Below, one piece after another: positions 41,756 through 49,685 of a DNA stretch of 64,000 nucleotides. How positions within the stretch are numbered: the first letter of the stretch is position 1; each line of letters begins with the position of its first letter. The position numbers and the translations under genes are program-made. The notes under the pieces are model-generated. The model saw only the letters and a program-made list of their open reading frames with translations, was not told where the DNA came from and did no database searches. This DNA is from Neoakkermansia glycaniphila (GTDB lineage Bacteria; Verrucomicrobiota; Verrucomicrobiia; Verrucomicrobiales; Akkermansiaceae), in assembly GCF_001683795.1 (NCBI RefSeq), contig NZ_LIGX01000040.1, positions 1-64,000 on the forward strand. The letters run 5' to 3'.

Positions 41756-44178
41756 TTTCGTATATTCCAGTCCAGCGTCACCGCCAGAAGGCTCATCTCC
41801 TCCAGCCCGTCATGCTCCACCACAAAGCGCAAATCCCGCTTGAAACCGCATGGCGTCATCACGAACCCCCAGCGGCCCCCGTCCTTGAAATCCACGGCCC
41901 TCATCCCCTCCCCGGCGATACCCACCTGCAACGAACTCCCGGCGTGCAGCCTCACCCCCATATTGCACGCCCGCTTCACATCGCTCATCGTATGCTGCAA
42001 GGCGCCTCCGTACACATCCACGGGCAAAGACACCATCCGGGCGCGCACCGCGTGCTGCACCCCGTCCAGCACGTCGGCGGCCAGCCTCGCCTCCGGCTTC
42101 CAGCGCATCCGCAGCAGGGCCGCCCGACCGCTCTCCGGCAGCCAGGCGGACAAATACACCATATCGTACCCGCTCGCCTCCCCGTCCGTCGGATCGTGCG
42201 TCACGCACACGGACCGGAAAAGCACCGGCTCCCCGGCATCCACCTCATGCCGGGACCACGCCACCACCCCCTGATCCTTATTGTACGAACAGCAGAACAG
42301 CCGCCCGTCCCGCGCCACCACCCAGATCATCGGCCAGGGAAGCATCTGGTAGGCCATCTCCACGGCCCCGCCCGCATCCCGCAGCAAATGCTCGGCCAGC
42401 ACCGAAAGGCTCGTCGCATGGTAGCTCGCGCTCTCGTAGGTGAACGCCGTCTCGAACACATCCCCGCCGCCCCGCGCCACGAACAGCGCACTGTTCGGAG
42501 CCTGCACCGGCTGCACGTCCGCACTCCCCACGGACGACTGCAACGAAATGGAAAAACTCTGCGGCGTCACCGCCCCGCCGTTCCCACCGCCATGAAGCAG
42601 CCACTCATTGCTACCCGTCCCCACCAGCAGCCCGTTCGCCGAAAGCATCCACTGCACCGCATTCCGGTTACGGGAAAGAATCGTCAGAGCCAGCGCGGAA
42701 TCGTCCAGACTGCTCATCCAGAAATTCGCGTAATCGTCCACCGTACTCCCGTACACCGTCTGCGGCTTCCCCCGCGTCCCGGCGAAATACAGCCGGTTCT
42801 CATGGAACGCGATCGCGGAAGGAAAACCGTTCTTCGGCCCGAACGCCCCGAAACTCCAATACCGCGTATACCCCGGCGAAATCCCTTGCAAATACTGCTT
42901 CCCCAGCTTCGCCGTCGCCTGCCGGGCATTCTGAACGGACTGCACTTGCAGCGTATACGGCCGGTCGCACGCCTTGATCGTCACCATCACCTTCCCGTCC
43001 TTGCTACCCGTCGCCACATCCGCCGGAACAATCCGGGTAATCACCAGCATCAAATGGCACGGCTTGCTCTCCGTCCCGGAAAACTGGTAATTCGGTCGTG
43101 CCACGGCCATACCGCTGCTCTGCGTCGTGCTGGACGCTCCTTCCCCCGTCGTAGTGCTGCTCGACGTATTCCGGCTGATCTGGCTCATATCCGTCAACTG
43201 CTCGAACGACTTCACCGCATGCCAGTCCCAGCGGCGCCAGTCCGCATCATCCGCCCGCGTATCGTAGCTCCTCATCAGCACATAGCTCGCCCCCCAAAGC
43301 CCCGTCGTCCTGATCTCCCAATCCCCGTCCACATAGCGCGGGTACATCGCAATCTGCCCTTGCAGGTAGCAATCGCTCATCTGCCGCCCGTCCTTCGTCG
43401 GCCCGCCGTACGTCCGCATGCACTCGTACAGGTAGCGCCACACCCCGCCCACCACATTCCCGTCCGCCACCTCCTGATACATCCGCGCCCCCGGCTCATG
43501 GTACACCGCCGTACCCACATCGTTCTTCTCGCCGATAGCATCCGGCTCCGCCTTCAGCCGCGCCGTATACTCGTTGCAATGGATCGTCAGCCGAATCCAC
43601 TCCTTCCCGGCCATCGCCGCCGCAAACAAATCCCGGTCCGCCTTCAGCGTCACCGCATCGTCCACCCCCGTACCGGCAGGCACATACTGCACCGTCGCCT
43701 CCTGCTGCACCAGCGTCTCCCAGGGCTGCTGCGTCAGCGTCAGCTCCTTCAGCGCCACCTGAGCCGCGCCCGGCGCCAGCTCCAGCCGGAACGGATGCAC
43801 CTCCGGATGCGCGCAAAACACAATATCGTTCACCTGCGTGTACTGCAAATCCCGCGCCGCCGCCCCGCTGAATGCCGTCGCCGTAAAAGCATCCGGCACC
43901 ACCGCGCCATGCCTCACCGTATACAGCCGCCGGTCGAACATCCACAGCACCGCCGGATCCGTCATCTTCGCCTCGTGCGGAACCAGCCTGCTCCCCTCAT
44001 CCGCCGTCTCCACCGCCTTCACCATCTCCATCCCCGGCCGCTTCGCCACGCCCCCATGCTCCAGCACAAGCAGATTCTTCACCTCCTCCATCCCGGCGGC
44101 CCGCCGCTCCACATCCAGTCGGCAAACCATCAGCGGACTCACCTCACCGGCATTCAAACTCACAAAAATCTCCTTCAT
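41752..44178 (-). CDS. Tail tubular protein B / nozzle protein (T7 gp12-like)
   Basis: 808-aa beta-rich nozzle of the short tail. Typical segments: MKEIFVSLNAGEVSPLMVCRLDVERRAAGMEEVKNLLVLEHGGVAKRPG at the start, AFHENRLYFAGTRGKPQTVYGS in the middle and TPQSFSISLQSSVGSADVQPVQAPNSALFVARGG afterwards, all hallmarks of the phage 'stabilization/tail tubular B' family. It directly follows the gp11-like gene, as in T7-like tails. Confidence 0.88.
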   Translation of the reverse strand: MKEIFVSLNAGEVSPLMVCRLDVERRAAGMEEVKNLLVLEHGGVAKRPGMEMVKAVETADEGSRLVPHEAKMTDPAVLWMFDRRLYTVRHGAVVPDAFTATAFSGAAARDLQYTQVNDIVFCAHPEVHPFRLELAPGAAQVALKELTLTQQPWETLVQQEATVQYVPAGTGVDDAVTLKADRDLFAAAMAGKEWIRLTIHCNEYTARLKAEPDAIGEKNDVGTAVYHEPGARMYQEVADGNVVGGVWRYLYECMRTYGGPTKDGRQMSDCYLQGQIAMYPRYVDGDWEIRTTGLWGASYVLMRSYDTRADDADWRRWDWHAVKSFEQLTDMSQISRNTSSSTTTGEGASSTTQSSGMAVARPNYQFSGTESKPCHLMLVITRIVPADVATGSKDGKVMVTIKACDRPYTLQVQSVQNARQATAKLGKQYLQGISPGYTRYWSFGAFGPKNGFPSAIAFHENRLYFAGTRGKPQTVYGSTVDDYANFWMSSLDDSALALTILSRNRNAVQWMLSANGLLVGTGSNEWLLHGGGNGGAVTPQSFSISLQSSVGSADVQPVQAPNSALFVARGGGDVFETAFTYESASYHATSLSVLAEHLLRDAGGAVEMAYQMLPWPMIWVVARDGRLFCCSYNKDQGVVAWSRHEVDAGEPVLFRSVCVTHDPTDGEASGYDMVYLSAWLPESGRAALLRMRWKPEARLAADVLDGVQHAVRARMVSLPVDVYGGALQHTMSDVKRACNMGVRLHAGSSLQVGIAGEGMRAVDFKDGGRWGFVMTPCGFKRDLRFVVEHDGLEEMSLLAVTLDWNIRK

Positions 44179-44182
44179 CGTC

Positions 44183-44782
44183 TCACCAGCCCAAACGTGA
44201 TTTCAACAGAGCGGACCCTCGGAACCGCTCGGCCACACTCTGATTCCTTCTGTCGCTGCTCGTCGTCTTCGCATCGTACGAAATCGCGGCAGGCAGAGCC
44301 ACCTGATCCAGCGTCGCCGTCAACTGCGCCGCCAGCTCGTAATTCGCAGCCAGATTCCCGGCCAGATACGAAGCCAGCGACAACACCACGCAATCCGTAA
44401 ACAACGCGGGCCACTCCTCCTCCGCCACATCGGACGACACATACGAAACAAACACCTCCTCCACCCGCGGACACTCAGCAAACACAACCTCACGCCCCCT
44501 CACAAGCCACGTCGCCAGCACACCCACGGAATCCATCCTCAAAAAATCATCCGGCAGGAAAATCGCCGCCTTCCCGTCCTCCGTCTCCTCCACCGGCATC
44601 AGCTCGCCCTTCAGGGCAAAAGCCCAGGTATACCGCTGCATAACGCTCGCCACCGCCTGCCCGTAAAAAGCAGCCGCCACCGCCGCCTCCTTCTTGGAAA
44701 GATCCGCCAGATCCTGCGCGGAAAGGCACCCCTCGCCCATCCGGCAGAGCGCCATATTCACTACTTCAAGCTTTGTTGCCAT
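44183..44782 (-). CDS. Tail tubular protein A / adaptor (T7 gp11-like)
   Basis: 199 aa. The start TKLEVVNMALCRMGEG and the later RYTWAFALKGELM and FLPDDFLRMDSVGVL match the gatekeeper/adaptor family that joins portal and nozzle. Gene order adaptor, nozzle, GNAT-like, core protein, terminase is coherent. It begins just after a terminator at 44793-44836, so it needs readthrough or its own promoter. Confidence 0.8.
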   Translation of the reverse strand: MATKLEVVNMALCRMGEGCLSAQDLADLSKKEAAVAAAFYGQAVASVMQRYTWAFALKGELMPVEETEDGKAAIFLPDDFLRMDSVGVLATWLVRGREVVFAECPRVEEVFVSYVSSDVAEEEWPALFTDCVVLSLASYLAGNLAANYELAAQLTATLDQVALPAAISYDAKTTSSDRRNQSVAERFRGSALLKSRLGW

Positions 44783-44792
44783 ATCGTTAAAG

Positions 44793-44836
44793 AAAAATCC
44801 CCCGCCCCGCCCGAAACAACTGAAGCGGAACGGGGG
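44793..44836 (-). terminator. Rho-independent terminator after the capsid genes
   Basis: On the minus strand 44836-44825 pairs with 44810-44799 over 12 positions (two G-U pairs), followed by ATTTTTCTTT. It would set capsid and decoration protein above tail proteins in amount. Confidence 0.8.
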
Positions 44837-44857
44837 ACACTTGTTTTACCCACAAGA

Positions 44858-45283
44858 CTACAAGGCCGAAAAAATCAGCCAGAAATCCAGCACCGCACCC
44901 TGCGTATACGTCGGGGCGGCCGTCAGCGTCACCACAAGATCCGCGTCCTCATCCAGAGAACCGGCATCCTTCGCAATAAACGCCTTGCTCGACGCAAGAT
45001 TCACCGAATCGGCAAACTTCGTCGGCTCCTTATCCGTACCCACCTTCACCGTCAAGTTCGTCACGGAACCGCTCACGGCCAGCGAACACAGGTGCGGAAT
45101 CAGCACCTGCCTCGGCATCAGCCTCGTCACGCGGATACTGTCGCCGGAAACAACCCCGGCAGGCAGCGTAATGCGGCAACGCTTCGAGGTCAAATACCCC
45201 TGCGTCATCTCCGCACGGCGGGTCATGCTACCCTGCACACGCTGCTGCGTGTACTGCATATCGTCTGTCAAATAATCGGACAT
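44858..45283 (-). CDS. Beta-rich capsid-associated (decoration-type) protein
   Basis: 141 aa. After a helical N-terminus (DDMQYTQQRVQGSMTRRAEM) the rest is beta-rich (CRITLPAGVVSGDSIRVTRL, LTVKVGTDKEPTKFADS, ADLVVTLTAAPTYTQGAVLDFWLIF). It sits between capsid and terminator and has a clear AGGAG site. A head decoration or stabilising role is inferred from position and high-expression context. Confidence 0.65.
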   Translation of the reverse strand: MSDYLTDDMQYTQQRVQGSMTRRAEMTQGYLTSKRCRITLPAGVVSGDSIRVTRLMPRQVLIPHLCSLAVSGSVTNLTVKVGTDKEPTKFADSVNLASSKAFIAKDAGSLDEDADLVVTLTAAPTYTQGAVLDFWLIFSAL

Positions 45284-45308
45284 ATCATCTACTCCTTTCT
45301 ATCGTTGG

Positions 45309-46226
45309 TCATTTGGTCTTGCACACCACTTCCACGAACTTCAGCTCGTCGGAACGGCACACCCCGTACATCTTCTCGGTGTACACCTGAATCGCATAGT
45401 TTCGCTCAGGAAGGGAATCGACACGAATATCGTCAGCAGCCCACGGGAAGAAATTCAGGCCGGAACGCACGTAGGCCAGGCATCGCGTGTTGCCGTTGGC
45501 ATCCTTCGGAAGCTTGTTCGTCGTCACGAAGCGGATGCCCAGAGCCTTCTTCACGCGGCCTTCCACCAAAGCCTTCACCTCGGCATAATCGGCGCTCGTC
45601 AGCTTGTCCAGTCCGAGAAGCTGCTTCTTCACGGCGGGAGAAATCAGCAGTATCAACGGATCGCTGTTTTCTTCATCATCGTACAGCACTTCGTTCGACT
45701 CCAGAATCTCGCGAACAGTAAGCAGCTTGTCCATCGTAATCCCGCAATCGACCGGTGTCCCGCTATCCGTATAATTCACGGGAATCTTCTGGGACTCCAG
45801 CAGCGTAAGAGGCGTATTGCCTTCCATGCCACCATAATTCACGCCGAAAGCGCCGCCAATAATCAGTCCATCTTCCTTGCGGGCAAAAGCCATCTTGTGA
45901 ACATGCAAAAGATCGGATGTCGCAATGGACTGCGTACCGAGAAAGATACTGTCGTTCTTGTCCAGAACGGAAGTCTTTCGCACAATCTCAGGCGTCACGG
46001 TACGCCTCGTACCCGTCACCTCATCGACAATCGTACGTCCGAGACGGTTATTCGTCTCAAGGTGAGCTTCGCTCGCATCGAGAATATCCCATACGTACTT
46101 GTTCCCGGAAGCTCCGGTGCGAACAGTCAAATAATCATTCAGCCGAGAAACCTGTTGCTGCGTCGCGTGCCGGAAATTGTTTTCAAACTCCGGCCGGAAA
46201 AAGGCCGGTATATCGTTGTTACCCAT
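45309..46226 (-). CDS. Major capsid protein
   Basis: 305 aa. FFRPEFENNFRHATQQQVSRLNDYLTVRTG, VTPEIVRKTSVLDKNDSIFLGTQSIATSDLLHVHKMAFARKEDGLIIGGAFG and RFVTTNKLPKDANGNTRC follow the pattern of HK97-fold capsid proteins of short-tailed phages. It is the first gene of its unit, with a 316-bp leader that carries the late element and a hairpin (46282-46308), and a strong terminator after the next gene. Confidence 0.85.
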   Translation of the reverse strand: MGNNDIPAFFRPEFENNFRHATQQQVSRLNDYLTVRTGASGNKYVWDILDASEAHLETNNRLGRTIVDEVTGTRRTVTPEIVRKTSVLDKNDSIFLGTQSIATSDLLHVHKMAFARKEDGLIIGGAFGVNYGGMEGNTPLTLLESQKIPVNYTDSGTPVDCGITMDKLLTVREILESNEVLYDDEENSDPLILLISPAVKKQLLGLDKLTSADYAEVKALVEGRVKKALGIRFVTTNKLPKDANGNTRCLAYVRSGLNFFPWAADDIRVDSLPERNYAIQVYTEKMYGVCRSDELKFVEVVCKTK

Positions 46227-46542
46227 ATTCGTTTTAATTTTTGAATTGATTAGAACGCATTGGGTTATCCTGAACAGGGCCCCTGCTACGCTTACCCCAT
46301 CAAGCAGGCCGACCGTCGAAACAACCGGTTATCTGCGAAGCTTGCGCTGATATGAACTTACCAGCTCCCCGAAAAATCGGAACTGGCAACAACCGACCAG
46401 ATACAACACCCGGCCGCGCCTGTTATGACAGAAAACGAAAACGCCTTGAAACGCACCATCAAAAACCGCGTAACAAGAAACAATATATTATCAAGAAAAA
46501 CAAATAAACGTATTCTCAACAAACAAATACGATAAAATATAA
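46227..46542 (-). promoter_or_regulatory. Capsid-gene leader and attR arm
   Basis: No gene is seen. It contains the late element (46378-46402), a hairpin CCTGCT/AGCAGG (46282-46287 with 46303-46308) in the capsid leader, and an AT-rich segment of about 100 bp ending at the attR core. The AT-rich part is probably integrase arm sequence. Confidence 0.55.
46378..46402 (-). repeat. Repeated late element, copy C
   Basis: Same core as 15655-15678 and 23675-23700, about 150 bp upstream of the major capsid gene. Confidence 0.7.
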
Positions 46543-46561
46543 AATCCCACCTCCTCCGCCA
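46543..46561 (+). repeat. attR core (19-bp direct repeat, right copy)
   Basis: Identical to 4080-4098 (the 3' end of tRNA-Ser(TGA)), with no tRNA sequence to its left. Chromosomal DNA resumes at 46562. Confidence 0.93.
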
Positions 46562-46586
46562 GAAAAAGCAACGCAGAGTAAACCGC

Positions 46587-46611
46587 AAGCCCCTGTAAAT
46601 GGGGCTTTTTT
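46587..46611 (+). terminator. Displaced terminator of tRNA-Ser(TGA)
   Basis: AAGCCCC/GGGGCTT stem (46587-46593 with 46601-46607), 7-nt loop, then a T run. It lies 26 bp past attR, where the tRNA 3' end would be in an uninfected chromosome. Confidence 0.85.
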
Positions 46612-46629
46612 GTTGCCAAGTGCTGCAAA

Positions 46630-46710
46630 GTGTGTCAATTTGCTGACGCACACTTTAGGTCACATTGGTGTCACCTAGTGACACTTTTGGACACACCGTT
46701 TGGTGACACC
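46630..46710. repeat. Cluster of GTGTCAC/GTGACAC sites upstream of the M60 peptidase
   Basis: A perfect inverted repeat GTGTCAC-cta-GTGACAC at 46668-46684, another GTGACAC in GGTGACACC at 46702-46710, and a related pair around GTGTGTCA/TGACGCACAC near 46630-46655. Confidence 0.5.
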
Positions 46711-46807
46711 GGAGTCTACAGAGTATGGAGCTGATGGAGGGATGTCTCATATATTATTCCATCATTTATATATCTTACTCATTGTTTTTCAGTTTCATTT
46801 TACATTG

Positions 46808-46830
46808 AGACGACCTCTTGTCGTCTTTTC
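46808..46830 (+). terminator. Terminator-like hairpin in the M60 leader
   Basis: AGACGAC (46808-46814), loop ctctt, GTCGTCT (46820-46826), then TTTC. It is about 50 bp before the peptidase ATG, so it may be an attenuator rather than an end of an upstream gene. Confidence 0.55.
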
Positions 46831-46877
46831 CCGTGAAAGATTTGCTCCCGTTTTCCGTAGTTTAGTATCATTCAACC

Positions 46878-48764
46878 TTGTTTCCATTGATGAAAGTACG
46901 TTCCCACTCGTTTGTTTCCCGGATGCTTCTGACTTCGACCGTCTGTTGCTGTCTGGCTCCGCTGTCCGGCATTTCCGCTCCGGCTTCTTCTTCCGCCAAG
47001 GCCGCTGCCTATGCGTTTGCCGATAAGAACGATCCCAATGCCAAGGTGTTTACGAATAGCCTGCTTGGCTCGCTTCGCAAGAATGTGAAGCTTGCGGATA
47101 TCGCCGCCCTGCCCGATCCTGCCGTGCGCCGCCTGGCCGAGGAGCTGCGTGCCGGTACGTACAATGTTCACCCGCGCGTGGGCAAGTATATGGCCTATGA
47201 GCCAGTTGATTCTTTGGCCAAGCGTCTGAAGACGAGCGGTTATAGCCGTTTCGAGAATCCCACGGGCATTTATTTCACGGCGGGGGAAGATGCATTGGTG
47301 ATCATGCAGGGAGCCGGCAATGAGAAGGTGGAGCTGAAGGTGCACGATTTCGGTCCCGACGGCAAGGAGAAGTCATATATTCTCAAGAATGGCGTGAACG
47401 TGATCAAGATGGAGAATAACGGGCTTGGCTATATCAGCTATTATACGGACGATTTCAAGAATGCGCCGCAGGTGTCCGTCCATGTGGCCGGAGGCAAGGT
47501 GAACGGCGTGTTCGATTCCTCCAAAAATACGAATGAGGATTGGAAGAAGCTTCTCGCGAATACCGTTTGCGAGGTGATCGATATCAAGGGCAAGCAGGTG
47601 CAGCTGATCTATTCCGTGGAGGAGCTGCGGAAGTCCTGCCCGGACAAGGGGCTGGAGCTGATCAATCTGTACGATCAGATCATGCGTTACCAGCATGAGA
47701 TTATGGGGCTCGTGAAGTACAACAAGGTTCCCCGCAACCATATTCTGGGCCGTGTGATCTGGCGCGGTTTCATGCATGCGGACGGTTTGGGCGCAGCGTT
47801 CCACAAGGGGACGATGAACAGCGTGGCGAATCCCGACAGGATTCCGCAGGAGGCATGGGGGATTTCCCACGAGTTCGGCCATGTGAACCAGACCCGCCCG
47901 GGCATGATGTGGGTTTCCACCACGGAAGTGACGAATAACCTGTTTTCGGCATGGGCCAATTTCAAGTTGAATCCGAAGAGCATGCGCCTTGAACACGAGC
48001 GCATCAACGGCGGCGACGGCAATATGATCGGCGGCCGTTTCAATGCATTCCTGAATGCCGCCATCGTGAACGGCGAACAGTGGCTGTGCCAGAAGGGACC
48101 GGACAAGATGCAGGGTTATGAGAACGGCGGCGACCATTTCGTGAAGCTGGTGCCGTTGTGGCAGCTGCAGCTTTATTTCATGGCAGCCAAGCGCGGCAAT
48201 CCCGATTTCCTCGCGGATATTTTCGAGAAGGTGCGCAACGAGAGCCAGGAGGGCAAGAGCAACGGCCGCCTTCAGCTCGATTTCATGAAGAATGTGTGCG
48301 ATGCCACAAAGCAGGATTTGACGGAGTTCTTTACCAAGACCGGGATGCTGAAGCCAATCGACAAGGATATGGACGATTACCGCCGCGCCCAGCTGACGAT
48401 TACCGCCGAAGAGTGCAAGGAGCTTGCCGACTATGCGAAGAAGTACCGCAAGCCGGACAGTCCCGTGATCTATTATATCAGCGTGAATTCCCTCGATGCC
48501 TATGCCAAGAAGCTGCCCGTCACCGGGAAGGAGAACGAGGGCGTGTCGGGCGACGGCAATTCCCGCATCGTGTCGCACGATGTCTGGAAGAATGTGGCCG
48601 TTTTCGAGACGTACAAGGGCGACGATCTGGTTCGCGTGACGATGGTGGGCACGGATTCTCCGGATAATTCATCCACGCGCGTGGTGTTCCCCGAAGGTTC
48701 CACTCGCATCATGGCCGTGAGCTGGGACGGCAAGCGCCTTCCGGTTTACACGGCAGGCAAATAG
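46878..48764 (+). CDS. Secreted M60-like zinc metallopeptidase (mucin protease type)
   Basis: 628 aa with an N-terminal signal sequence (RMLLTSTVCCCLAPLSGISA, about 11-30). The zinc motif HExxH is at 331-335 (SHEFGHVNQTRPGMMW), with a downstream Glu expected in the NNLFSAWANF region, as in M60/enhancin-like families that cut glycosylated proteins such as mucins. The middle has the usual MGL...HRIL-type pre-catalytic part (NHILGRVIWRGFMHADGLGAAFHKG). A C-terminal ~110-residue beta domain follows. Gut Verrucomicrobiota carry several such enzymes. No Shine-Dalgarno sequence. Confidence 0.88.
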   Translation: MFPLMKVRSHSFVSRMLLTSTVCCCLAPLSGISAPASSSAKAAAYAFADKNDPNAKVFTNSLLGSLRKNVKLADIAALPDPAVRRLAEELRAGTYNVHPRVGKYMAYEPVDSLAKRLKTSGYSRFENPTGIYFTAGEDALVIMQGAGNEKVELKVHDFGPDGKEKSYILKNGVNVIKMENNGLGYISYYTDDFKNAPQVSVHVAGGKVNGVFDSSKNTNEDWKKLLANTVCEVIDIKGKQVQLIYSVEELRKSCPDKGLELINLYDQIMRYQHEIMGLVKYNKVPRNHILGRVIWRGFMHADGLGAAFHKGTMNSVANPDRIPQEAWGISHEFGHVNQTRPGMMWVSTTEVTNNLFSAWANFKLNPKSMRLEHERINGGDGNMIGGRFNAFLNAAIVNGEQWLCQKGPDKMQGYENGGDHFVKLVPLWQLQLYFMAAKRGNPDFLADIFEKVRNESQEGKSNGRLQLDFMKNVCDATKQDLTEFFTKTGMLKPIDKDMDDYRRAQLTITAEECKELADYAKKYRKPDSPVIYYISVNSLDAYAKKLPVTGKENEGVSGDGNSRIVSHDVWKNVAVFETYKGDDLVRVTMVGTDSPDNSSTRVVFPEGSTRIMAVSWDGKRLPVYTAGK

Positions 48765-48788
48765 GCTTCCGGTCAGCGGACAATGTTT

Positions 48789-49574
48789 TCAGGGCGTGCA
48801 TTCCGGTGCTTCGCCCTTTTTCTTTGTACCGAAGCCCCTTGATTGCCAGACGAGGTCGATTTCGGCGCGGCGCTGCCCGCCCGCCGTAACGAGGTGTCGA
48901 GTCCTTCCCGGAACGATGCCACAGGAGATGGATATTTCTTCATTCAGCAGCGTTTCCTTGCGGAAAGCCATATGGATTTCCCGGAGGCGTCCTGCCGAAT
49001 ATTGCCGTTCGCCCAGATCATCCAAGGCCCAGACGAGGTACGAGGCGTTGTTGACATGCCCGTTGAAGTCGATGTCCCGGCCCGTCACGCGAAACGTCCG
49101 TTGCAGGTCTCCGTTATTCAAGCCGGGTTCCCACACCGGAGGCGGTGGCACGCAGGCAGGGCATTCCGTCTTCGGAAGGAGTTCGCCCATGCGCTTCAGA
49201 GGCACGGGGCGACGGCGTTCCGTGTCGATCAGCACCCACAGGTAATCCGCTTCCGCCAGCAGGTTGCCCGCAGAATCGAAGAGCTCGAATCGCCGCCGAG
49301 CCTGCACGGGTGAGGCGATGCCCGTCCATGTGCGAAAGGCCGTTGACTCCTTCCATGCAGGCCAGCGCAGGACTCGAAGGTTCACCGCCGTTTCCACCCA
49401 GGCCAGCCCCTGCGCCATGCCCCAGTCGTAACCGAATCCGAGTGCGGCAGCATGCGTTTCGGCAGCATCCTGAATCCAGTGAAGCAGGCTTTCCGGACGC
49501 ATCAGCCCGGAGGCATCGCATTCGTAACTGCACACATTCGCCGAACTCTGCCACGTATCCATCAAGCGTTTCAT
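48789..49574 (-). CDS. Acyl-ACP thioesterase-like protein (double hot-dog)
   Basis: 261 aa from the ATG at 49574 (an ATG at 49622 extends the frame by 16 residues with no better ribosome site). Two hot-dog halves: ECDASGLMRPESLLHWIQDAAETHAAALG (first) and RDIDFNGHVNNASYLVWALDDL (second, with the N-x-H-V-N-N-xxY motif). These are hallmarks of bacterial/plant FatA-type thioesterases that release fatty acids from ACP. Convergent with the M60 gene. Confidence 0.85.
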   Translation of the reverse strand: MKRLMDTWQSSANVCSYECDASGLMRPESLLHWIQDAAETHAAALGFGYDWGMAQGLAWVETAVNLRVLRWPAWKESTAFRTWTGIASPVQARRRFELFDSAGNLLAEADYLWVLIDTERRRPVPLKRMGELLPKTECPACVPPPPVWEPGLNNGDLQRTFRVTGRDIDFNGHVNNASYLVWALDDLGERQYSAGRLREIHMAFRKETLLNEEISISCGIVPGRTRHLVTAGGQRRAEIDLVWQSRGFGTKKKGEAPECTP

Positions 49575-49685
49575 AGCACAATTCCCGTGGATTTCCAATC
49601 CATCCTTGCCAAGCCATGCCATGTATGACAGAATATCGATGTTGTTGAATACGTATCCTTTCGCATCATTCCACCGCCATTCACG

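Larger units (their letters stand above)
4080..46561. mobile_element. Podovirus-like prophage in tRNA-Ser(TGA)
   Basis: The borders are a 19-bp direct repeat (aatcccacctcctccgcca) at 4080-4098 and 46543-46561. A tyrosine integrase lies immediately inside the left end, pointing inwards. All expected modules are present and open: integrase, repressor switch, early region, terminase small and large, portal, scaffold, capsid, tail tubular A and B, core and ejection proteins, fibres, endolysin and small membrane proteins. No tail sheath, tape measure or phage RNA polymerase is seen, so a short-tailed temperate phage is inferred. A cargo block at 34.7-39.2 kb (hxs genes and a membrane protein) is visibly more AT-rich than the structural genes. 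Confidence 0.93.

Noticed and set aside
41695..44400. A 901-codon plus-strand frame
   Set aside because: Antisense to the tail tubular B gene, very His/Pro/Arg-rich, no recognisable domain.
4080..46561. A phage-encoded single-subunit RNA polymerase to explain the late element
   Set aside because: No gene of ~800-900 aa with polymerase motifs is present; all large genes are accounted for by structural proteins.
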